Source of the DNA: an uncultured Eubacteriales bacterium
Lineage (GTDB): Bacteria; Bacillota; Clostridia; Christensenellales; CAG-917
DNA: 10,624 nucleotides
Assembly: GCA_900550855.1 (NCBI GenBank)
Contig: URTQ01000041.1
Span: forward strand, 1 to 10,624
Direction: 5' to 3'
Positions 5,201 to 10,624 of the stretch are shown here, piece by piece (the stretch's first letter is position 1; each line of letters opens with the position of its first letter). Both the position numbers and the translations under genes were made by a program. The notes under the pieces were generated by a model. That model was not told the DNA's origin. It did not search any database and saw only the letters and a list, made by a program, of their open reading frames with translations.

Positions 5201-6826
5201 TTATTTGACGATGTAGACTTTGCTTTGGCACTTTTCGAGAGATACCGCAATCGTGCCGCTTGTGGTGAGTTTTTCGCCGCTCCATTGCTCTTTGGCTGTA
5301 TATTCTGCTTGCTTTTGCAATGCGACGTACTTGTCGTCGGCAAGCGAGTTTAAGTCGAATTTCGCTTTTGCGCCGTGAGAGGATTTATTGAAGAAGCACA
5401 CCGCAACCGAGCCGTCCGCAAGGGGTTTTGCAAGCACGTCCACGACGCCTTTCTTGACGCGTTTGGCTTGCTTTGCGAGGGGGTCTTGGTTGATTGCAAT
5501 TATATTTTTGTTTGTGACGATGCTCTTTACCTGCTCGCTCATATTGCGCAAGTCGTTGCCGAGAATGAGCGGCGCGTTCATCATACACCAAAGAGAGAAG
5601 TGCGACACGTTCTGATTGTAGGTGAGTTTGCCGTTGCCCACTTCGAGCATATCGGGGTCGTTGTAGTGACCCTTGCTTGCGTACTTGTAGAGTTTGACGG
5701 TGTGTTCGTAGATGAGTTTAATCCAAATCCACCACGGACGAATATCGGGGGTAGTGCGCCAGAGGTTGCCCGCTTTCGCGCCCCAGTTATACGGCTTGCC
5801 CCAACCCCATTCGCAAATGGAAAATACTATGGGTTTTTCCGCTTGTTTGCGCTCTTTCGCAACTCTTGCCGTAGCGTCTTTGAGAGCCTTGCCCATACGG
5901 CGATACTGATACATTTCGCTGTCGGCGTTGCTCGTGACGGGGTTGAACAGCTCTATTTTGTTTTTGCCTGCGTTGAGGTTTACGATAACTTGGAATCTTG
6001 CGGTGAGGTTGTAGTGCTTTTGCGGCGGGAAAAGAATCTCGTATTCCTCGCCGTCGTTGACTTTGGCGATGAGATACTTTTCGTACGAGCCTTTCTTTTT
6101 GATGTTTATCGTGAGGACGTATTTGCCGTCTTCGTCAACCTCGACGTTGTTGTAGGTGATTCTGCCTTGATTTGCGTCAAGACCCGAAACGTAACTGCCG
6201 CTCGGTAGTTTTGTGTCCGTCATAAATCTCGCAAGCCCCGAAAGCACGGCGTTGTGCACGGAATATTCCATAGGGTGCGAGTCGAATTGCGAAACGCTGA
6301 TGGAATACACGAGCGGTGCGTAGCGAGAGATGGGAATATGGTGGCAGTAGTCGTACTTGAAGTACTCTACGCCCCATTTTGCGAGGGTGTAGGCGTCATA
6401 TTGCTCTCTGCCGAGGCTTGCGGGCAAGTCCTCGCAGGTGAGAGTGCCGTTAGAGGTGTATGCGCCCAGTTTCAAGCCCATTGCGTTGACTTGCTTTGCA
6501 AGATTTGCAATGCCGCTGGGGAAGGTTTCGTAATCGCCGACGAGTTCGCCGTTTTCGTCCCGCAAAGAGGATTGCCAGCAGTCGTCGAGATTGATATACT
6601 TGTATCCCGCCTCGATAAGACCGTTGTCTTTCATCGCTTTTGCGGTGTCGAGAATGAGTTTTTCGTTAATGCGGTTTCTGAACGTATTCCAACTTGACCA
6701 ACCCATAGGGGGAGTAAGCGCGACGCCGTTGTCGTAGTCGTCAAGTTCGGGATTTACGCTCGTAGGCTTTTTCTTTTGGAAAAGGCTTTTGATGTAGCAA
6801 AACGGACACATATTGTTGCGTTTCAT
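5201..6826 (-). CDS. GH27 alpha-galactosidase with an inserted beta-rich domain
   Basis: A 541-aa glycoside hydrolase of family 27, expected to release terminal alpha-galactose from sugars such as melibiose or raffinose. The barrel begins with TPPMGWSSWNTF (38-49), and the substrate-binding DD lies at 81-82 in NLDDCW. The nucleophile is D159 in YFKYDYC and the acid/base is D361 in WRTTPDI, after CEWGWG (338-343). Only about 60 residues separate these aspartates in the compact human enzyme, but 202 do here. About 140 extra residues (about 163-305) form a predicted beta-sandwich with repeated Gly/Asn turns, like a carbohydrate-binding module. A C-terminal beta domain covers about 461-541. No signal peptide is visible, so the enzyme should be cytoplasmic and act on sugar imported by the symporter. 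A CPFC pair lies at 7-10. GH27 also contains other specificities, such as beta-L-arabinopyranosidase. Confidence 0.9.
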   Translation of the reverse strand: MKRNNMCPFCYIKSLFQKKKPTSVNPELDDYDNGVALTPPMGWSSWNTFRNRINEKLILDTAKAMKDNGLIEAGYKYINLDDCWQSSLRDENGELVGDYETFPSGIANLAKQVNAMGLKLGAYTSNGTLTCEDLPASLGREQYDAYTLAKWGVEYFKYDYCHHIPISRYAPLVYSISVSQFDSHPMEYSVHNAVLSGLARFMTDTKLPSGSYVSGLDANQGRITYNNVEVDEDGKYVLTINIKKKGSYEKYLIAKVNDGEEYEILFPPQKHYNLTARFQVIVNLNAGKNKIELFNPVTSNADSEMYQYRRMGKALKDATARVAKERKQAEKPIVFSICEWGWGKPYNWGAKAGNLWRTTPDIRPWWIWIKLIYEHTVKLYKYASKGHYNDPDMLEVGNGKLTYNQNVSHFSLWCMMNAPLILGNDLRNMSEQVKSIVTNKNIIAINQDPLAKQAKRVKKGVVDVLAKPLADGSVAVCFFNKSSHGAKAKFDLNSLADDKYVALQKQAEYTAKEQWSGEKLTTSGTIAVSLEKCQSKVYIVK

Positions 6827-6830
6827 AATT

Positions 6831-6836
6831 CACCTT
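6831..6836 (-). promoter_or_regulatory. Shine-Dalgarno site of the galactosidase gene
   Basis: Read on the minus strand, AAGGTG lies 4 nt before the ATG at 6826. It occupies most of the 25-nt gap after the ATPase stop, leaving no room there for a promoter and supporting co-transcription. Confidence 0.8.
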
Positions 6837-6851
6837 GTAAAGCGTCAAAGT

Positions 6852-9785
6852 TTATTTGACTTTGTTTTGTTTCTTAGATATATTTTTCTTTTTTGCGATT
6901 TTCGGCTTTCTAACCTTATCTTTTTGCGGCTTTGAATCCTTTGCTCTCGCCTTTGCGTCGATGCGCTCGAATCTCTTTTCGATTGCCTCGCCGTGTTCGA
7001 GTTTGATTTGGTTCATCATAGCAACGAATCCGACGTATGCGACGGTGAGTATCGCGCCGATTGCAAGCATCGCTTTGCCCATTTCCCAAGTGACGTGATT
7101 GTCAAGACGGAAGAAAGTGCGAAGTAGCGCAACGACGTCGATAGTCTTGCCGTTTATCTCGATATTGATAGAGAGGAAGTAGATTCCCACAAATATGAAC
7201 ACCATAAGAACGTAGGTGAACAAGTTGAGCAAAATGAGCCATTTCGACTTGTCGAACTTGTGTTTTTTGCGCTCTTTTTTCGGTTTGTTGCGTTTTTTGA
7301 CGTCCTTTTCGCTGTCCGATTCGAGAACTTTCATAACCACGCCGTTTCTCAAAGAATCGCGCTTTTCGCTCTCGTCGAAATCGTCGTATACGCGCGCCGC
7401 TTCCGCTTTTTCCGCGCGAGCCTTTTCCGCTTCCAACTCTTTCATAAAGTCGCTGATTCCGAAAAACGCCGACCAACTCGAAAGTTTGGTGGGCAAGGAC
7501 ACCTTGAACAAAAGCAGGAATCCCACGAAAGTGATAATCCATATAAACACCGTCTGCGATTGTTCCGCCGTGATGTCGGTGAGGAAGAATCTGTTGCAGA
7601 TAATGACCGCTATCGCGCCGAGCAGAACTGTGATTCCGCCGGGGACGGCGTTTGAAAGCACTTTTGGCAAGAACCTGCCCGTAACTCTGTCCGCGTTCGG
7701 TTCGAGCGCAAGCACCACCGACGGCATACCTATCGTAACCGCGCCCATAATGGTGAGGTTCTGCGGCGTGAAGGGAAGAGGGTCGATGACGAGCATAAAC
7801 AACAGCGCAAGCAACGTGTTGTAGATGGTTTTCATAATGTAGAGGGCGGCGGAACGTTCAAGGTTGTTTATCGAGCGTCTGCCTTCTGCAACCACTCTCG
7901 GCATAGACGAGAAATTGCTGTCCAAAAGCACAAGAGAACTTACGTTCTTTGCCGCGTCCGAACCCGAAGCCATTGCCACCGAGCAGTCCGCTTCTTTGAG
8001 CGCAAGCACGTCGTTTACGCCGTCGCCCGTCATAGCGACGGTGTGACCTGCCTTTTTGAGTGCCTTGACGAGCATAAGTTTTTGGTCGGGAAGAACGCGC
8101 CCGAATATCGTGTATTTAGTTGCCGCCTCGTACACTTCCTGTTCGGTGCTTAACGTGGACATATCCACGATGTTGTCGCAATCTTCAAGACCCGCGCGCA
8201 TAGCGACCGCTCTTACGGTCTGCGGATTGTCGCCCGAAATTATCTTTACGTTTACGCCTTCCTGCTTGAAGAAACGCAACGTGTCGGGGGCTTCTTTTCT
8301 TATTTTGTCGGTTATGAACACGAAACTTTCAAAAGCGAGAGTTTTGGGCAGAGTGCCGTCGCCGAACTTGTTTTTCGAGGACGCGATAACCATAACTCTG
8401 AATCCCTTTTGCGCCATTTCCGACATAGTGTTTTCCATTGCTTTGGTGCGCTTTTTGAACACGAATTCGGGTGCGCCTATGACGTAGGAAACGCCGTCTA
8501 TTCTCGCGCCGCTCCACTTGCGTTGAGAGGAAAACGGCACTGTTTGTTCGACTTCGCCCACGCTTTTCAAATCCTCGACGTAGGCGCGAAGCGCGTTTAT
8601 CGTCGCGTTGTCGTCGTCGAGCGCGCTCGTGACGTTCTTAATGATTTGTTTTATGTCGTTTGCGTCCTTGCCTTTGGCAGGTTGCAATTCGTTGACTTCC
8701 ATCGTGCCTTCGGTGATAGTTCCCGTCTTGTCGAGGCAAAGCACGTCGACTCTTGCGAGCGTTTCCACGCAATAGAGGTCTTGCGCAAGGGTTTTGTGCC
8801 TGGAAAGCCTCATAACGCTCACGCAAAATACCGTCGAGGAAAGCGCGACGAGTCCCGACGGAATCATACCTATAACCGTTGCTATCGTGCCCAGAACCGT
8901 CGAGGAAAGGTGCGAACTTATCTTGTAGCCGAGAAGGGTGGTTATCATCTTTTCTGCGTCGTCGGGGTTTTTCTGCACGAAATACTTTACGCAGAACAGC
9001 ATTATGCCGAGCGGCACGATTATGCTCGCCATAACCTTGACTATGAGCATAAGAGAACGCCATATCTCGCTGTTGGGTTTCTTGAAATACTTTGCGCCCG
9101 AACTGATTTTTGTTGCGAAATTGTCGATTCCGACGTGTTCGACCTGCGCTTTTGCAGAGCCGGATACGACGAAACTGCCCGACATAATCTCGTCGCCGGG
9201 GTTTTTGAGGATTGCGTCGGGTTCGCCCGTAATAAGACTTTCGTTGACTTCGATAGCACCTTCCACGACTACGGCGTCCGCGCAAATCTGACTTCCCGTG
9301 GACAAAACCGTCAAATCGTCGAGCACGATGTCCTTGACGGCAATCTCTTTTTCCTCGCCGTCGCGAATAACGATTGCTTTGGGGGCGGATATGAGCGACA
9401 ATTTGTCAATCGTACGCTTTGCTCTCATCTCTTGGAATATTCCGACGAGCGCGTTGAAAATAATGAGCAACATAAATCCGAAGTTGCCCAAAATGGAAAG
9501 CAAACTTTCGCCTGCGTCCACGAAAAAGAATATAAGCAGTGCGAGTGCGATAAATACGAAATTGAAAAACGTGACGATGTTTTCACGCAAAATCTGCGCG
9601 ACGCTTTTCGTCTTAACGTTCGTGTCGCCGTTCACTTTTCCTTCGGCGATTCGGTTTTCCACGTCTTTTTGTGCGAGTCCGTTTTGAGCGTCGGTGACAA
9701 ACTTTTCCTCTACGGTTTGTTCGCCTTGCTCGTTTTCAATAATTTCGGACGGCATATAGACGTTGTTTTCGGGCTTTTCCGCCAT
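6852..9785 (-). CDS. CtpE/Exp7-like P-type cation-transporting ATPase
   Basis: A 977-aa membrane pump powered by ATP through an aspartyl-phosphate intermediate. The phosphorylated D352 is in DKTGT (352-356). The actuator TGEP is at 186-189, a nucleotide-domain GAPE at 437-440, and the hinge TGDGVND at 586-592. Likely membrane helices are M1 68-90, M2 95-118, M3 246-268, M4 293-325, M5 647-668, M6 674-695, M7 714-735, M8 743-764, M9 849-873 and M10 906-926. M4 reads IPSGL (308-312), where Ca2+ pumps have PEGL. M6 reads TIGMPSVVLALEPN (684-697), which lacks the Asp of SERCA but resembles the CtpE/Exp7 group, where Ca2+ or Mn2+ transport is reported. A charged stretch (about 770-848) separates M8 from M9, and the tail after 927 is strongly basic. 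The ATG at 9785 is chosen for its Shine-Dalgarno site. The substrate is not determined. Confidence 0.88.
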   Translation of the reverse strand: MAEKPENNVYMPSEIIENEQGEQTVEEKFVTDAQNGLAQKDVENRIAEGKVNGDTNVKTKSVAQILRENIVTFFNFVFIALALLIFFFVDAGESLLSILGNFGFMLLIIFNALVGIFQEMRAKRTIDKLSLISAPKAIVIRDGEEKEIAVKDIVLDDLTVLSTGSQICADAVVVEGAIEVNESLITGEPDAILKNPGDEIMSGSFVVSGSAKAQVEHVGIDNFATKISSGAKYFKKPNSEIWRSLMLIVKVMASIIVPLGIMLFCVKYFVQKNPDDAEKMITTLLGYKISSHLSSTVLGTIATVIGMIPSGLVALSSTVFCVSVMRLSRHKTLAQDLYCVETLARVDVLCLDKTGTITEGTMEVNELQPAKGKDANDIKQIIKNVTSALDDDNATINALRAYVEDLKSVGEVEQTVPFSSQRKWSGARIDGVSYVIGAPEFVFKKRTKAMENTMSEMAQKGFRVMVIASSKNKFGDGTLPKTLAFESFVFITDKIRKEAPDTLRFFKQEGVNVKIISGDNPQTVRAVAMRAGLEDCDNIVDMSTLSTEQEVYEAATKYTIFGRVLPDQKLMLVKALKKAGHTVAMTGDGVNDVLALKEADCSVAMASGSDAAKNVSSLVLLDSNFSSMPRVVAEGRRSINNLERSAALYIMKTIYNTLLALLFMLVIDPLPFTPQNLTIMGAVTIGMPSVVLALEPNADRVTGRFLPKVLSNAVPGGITVLLGAIAVIICNRFFLTDITAEQSQTVFIWIITFVGFLLLFKVSLPTKLSSWSAFFGISDFMKELEAEKARAEKAEAARVYDDFDESEKRDSLRNGVVMKVLESDSEKDVKKRNKPKKERKKHKFDKSKWLILLNLFTYVLMVFIFVGIYFLSINIEINGKTIDVVALLRTFFRLDNHVTWEMGKAMLAIGAILTVAYVGFVAMMNQIKLEHGEAIEKRFERIDAKARAKDSKPQKDKVRKPKIAKKKNISKKQNKVK

Positions 9786-9789
9786 AATT

Positions 9790-9795
9790 CCCCTT
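9790..9795 (-). promoter_or_regulatory. Shine-Dalgarno site deciding the ATPase start
   Basis: On the minus strand AAGGGG lies 4 nt before the ATG at 9785, in the same AATT-ATG context as the galactosidase gene. An upstream in-frame GTG at 9803 would add six residues but has no binding site. Confidence 0.8.
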
Positions 9796-9822
9796 GTGCG
9801 CACGCGCGCCTATTTCAGTATA

Positions 9823-9836
9823 TATAATCGATTATA
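9823..9836. promoter_or_regulatory. perfect palindrome carrying -10 boxes on both strands
   Basis: TATAATCGATTATA is a 14-bp perfect inverted repeat centred between 9829 and 9830. It contains TATAAT on the plus strand (9823-9828) and on the minus strand (9836-9831). The minus-strand box has a matching -35; the plus-strand box does not. It could also be an operator that controls both directions. Confidence 0.5.
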
Positions 9837-9858
9837 ACATAAAATGTTCATTATTCAA
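9831..9858 (-). promoter_or_regulatory. promoter of the ATPase-galactosidase operon
   Basis: Read on the minus strand, TTGAAT (9858-9853) and a perfect TATAAT (9836-9831) are separated by 16 nt. The predicted start is near 9824, giving a leader of about 39 nt. The leader includes a 14-nt alternating purine-pyrimidine GC tract just before the ribosome-binding site. Confidence 0.65.
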
Positions 9859-9921
9859 GAAAAAAAGCGTCGGTTAAGGGCAAAATGTACGATTTTTTGC
9901 ATATTTTCAAATCCGAGTCAA

Positions 9922-9927
9922 TATATT
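9922..9927 (+). promoter_or_regulatory. candidate -10 box of the lipoprotein gene
   Basis: TATATT ends 6 nt before the A of the ATG at 9934, so a transcript from it would be leaderless. The best -35 is TTGCAT (9897-9902), with a long 19-nt spacer. No Shine-Dalgarno sequence precedes the ATG. The alternative is the TATAAT at 9823-9828, with a leader of about 100 nt but no -35. Confidence 0.35.
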
Positions 9928-9933
9928 TTGCGT

Positions 9934-10599
9934 ATGAAAAGAAAAATTTGCTTGATTTTGGTTGCAATTTTGTGCTTGTCGCTTTCGTTCGTCGTGCTTT
10001 GCGCGTGCAACAAAAAAACGAACGACGAGCAAAAAGACAATATATCCCGACTCACCGAGCAGTACTATGCAGGCGAGAGCGACCTTTTTGCCGTCAGTAT
10101 CGAAAAGGGTAGGCGCGAAAAGAATTTCATTGCCGACGGCGTGGCAAACGACGTTTGCGAATTTACCGAACTTACAATCGTTCCTCTCAAAAGCAACGAT
10201 TACACGGCGGTTTCCTACGTTATTTCTGCCGACGACAAGACGGTTTCGGGCGAGATAAAATGCTCGTCGAGCGGCGAATTTACGACATCTATCGCACTCG
10301 ATTTCGTTCCCAAGACCATAACGGTCACGGCAGGCGAAGCCTCGTCGGACATCGAACTCAATTCCGTCCTTGACGGCAAACTGTCGGCAAACGACGTTAT
10401 CAACATCGCCAAAGAATCCCTCAAAGACAAAATCGACCAAGAGTACGCCGAGGGCAAAGCCGACCGCGAAATTTACGTCAAACTCATCACTGCCGACCGT
10501 GAAAATTACTATTATTACGTTTCTTTTATCGGTGACGGGGTGGATTACTGGGCGATGTTGATTGACCCGACGAGCGGCAGTATAGTAAGTAAAAAGTAA
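9934..10599 (+). CDS. PepSY-like domain lipoprotein
   Basis: A 221-aa predicted lipoprotein anchored to the outer face of the cytoplasmic membrane. The signal peptide has a basic start (MKRK), a hydrophobic core (5-22) and a lipobox LCAC (22-25) with C25 as the lipidated residue. A variable region with Asp/Glu- and Ser/Thr-rich strands follows to about residue 145. The last 75 residues look like a PepSY domain: a helix (KLSANDVINIAKESLKDKI), beta strands (REIYVKLITADRENYYYYVSF), and the ending DYWAMLIDPTSGSIVSKK, which fits the PepSY pattern of a final IDxxTG turn. PepSY proteins are often extracytoplasmic inhibitors or sensors, but this one's role is unknown. ATG 9934 is preferred over an in-frame ATG at 9844, because only the former places the signal peptide at the N-terminus. 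The gene is divergent from the cation ATPase and has no visible terminator before the window ends. Confidence 0.78.
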   Translation: MKRKICLILVAILCLSLSFVVLCACNKKTNDEQKDNISRLTEQYYAGESDLFAVSIEKGRREKNFIADGVANDVCEFTELTIVPLKSNDYTAVSYVISADDKTVSGEIKCSSSGEFTTSIALDFVPKTITVTAGEASSDIELNSVLDGKLSANDVINIAKESLKDKIDQEYAEGKADREIYVKLITADRENYYYYVSFIGDGVDYWAMLIDPTSGSIVSKK

Positions 10600-10624
10600 T
10601 TTACTCAAACGGTTTGCATAAGTT

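Noticed and set aside
5375..6208. A 277-aa open frame on the plus strand, opposite the galactosidase
   Set aside because: It is antisense to conserved GH27 sequence and has no ribosome-binding site or domain.
6844..6860. Hairpin GTCAAA-GTTTA-TTTGAC at the end of the ATPase gene
   Set aside because: It has only 6 mostly A-T pairs and no T-run downstream on the minus strand, so it is not a credible terminator between the ATPase and galactosidase.
8409..9827. A 472-aa open frame on the plus strand, opposite the P-type ATPase
   Set aside because: It mirrors a well-supported ATPase gene and shows no domain, with a biased composition (Arg, Asp, Phe, Cys).
9844..9933. A 30-residue N-terminal extension of the lipoprotein from ATG 9844
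   Set aside because: It would bury the lipoprotein signal peptide behind a basic segment, and it has no ribosome-binding site.
10588..10605. Hairpin AGTAAA/TTTACT around the lipoprotein stop
   Set aside because: The stem is short and A-T-rich and is followed by CAAACGG rather than a T-run; any true terminator lies beyond the window.

Overview
The window looks like a chromosomal stretch of a moderately AT-rich Bacillota bacterium, most likely an uncultured gut-type Clostridia lineage. The evidence is a DnaD-domain protein followed by a DnaC/DnaI-type helicase loader (a Gram-positive primosome pair), purine-rich Shine-Dalgarno sites, a lipoprotein signal peptide, and a galactoside-use pair typical of gut Firmicutes. 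Family or genus cannot be fixed from the sequence alone. I see no tRNA, rRNA, CRISPR array, transposase, integrase or phage gene, and I do not see a clearly new multi-gene system. The unusual material lies in domain architecture and in the control regions.

Layout. Positions 1-130 hold a small hairpin and an AT-rich heptamer repeat. A promoter at 131-159 drives a two-gene operon: a DnaD-type primosome protein (188-1633, GTG start) and its helicase-loader ATPase (1635-2552), closed by an intrinsic terminator at 2624-2651. A single gene for a family-6 (hypoxanthine/deoxyinosine) DNA glycosylase follows (2675-3163); its terminator stem contains its own stop codon. A strong promoter (3218-3246) carrying 11-bp-phased direct repeats drives a GPH/MelB-type sugar symporter (3289-4977).

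The symporter converges on a cytoplasmic GH27 alpha-galactosidase (5201-6826, minus strand), with a strong hairpin at 5048-5075 between them. The galactosidase lies only 25 nt downstream of a CtpE/Exp7-like P-type cation ATPase (6852-9785, minus strand) and appears to share its transcript. A divergent intergenic region (9786-9933) contains a palindrome that embeds -10 boxes on both strands. It leads to a PepSY-like lipoprotein gene (9934-10599, plus strand).

How the genes fit together. The first two proteins should recruit and load the replicative helicase. The glycosylase repairs deaminated bases. The symporter and galactosidase form a plausible uptake-then-hydrolysis route for alpha-galactosides such as melibiose or raffinose-type sugars. 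The P-type ATPase moves a cation, probably Ca2+ or Mn2+ by family resemblance, although its membrane ligands are non-canonical. Its link to the galactosidase is positional only. The best leads are: a DnaD protein with four tandem C-terminal-type repeats; two genes with -10 elements placed exactly for leaderless transcription and no Shine-Dalgarno site; a symporter lacking one of the two MelB cation-site aspartates; and an ATPase with a charged cytoplasmic insertion between M8 and M9.
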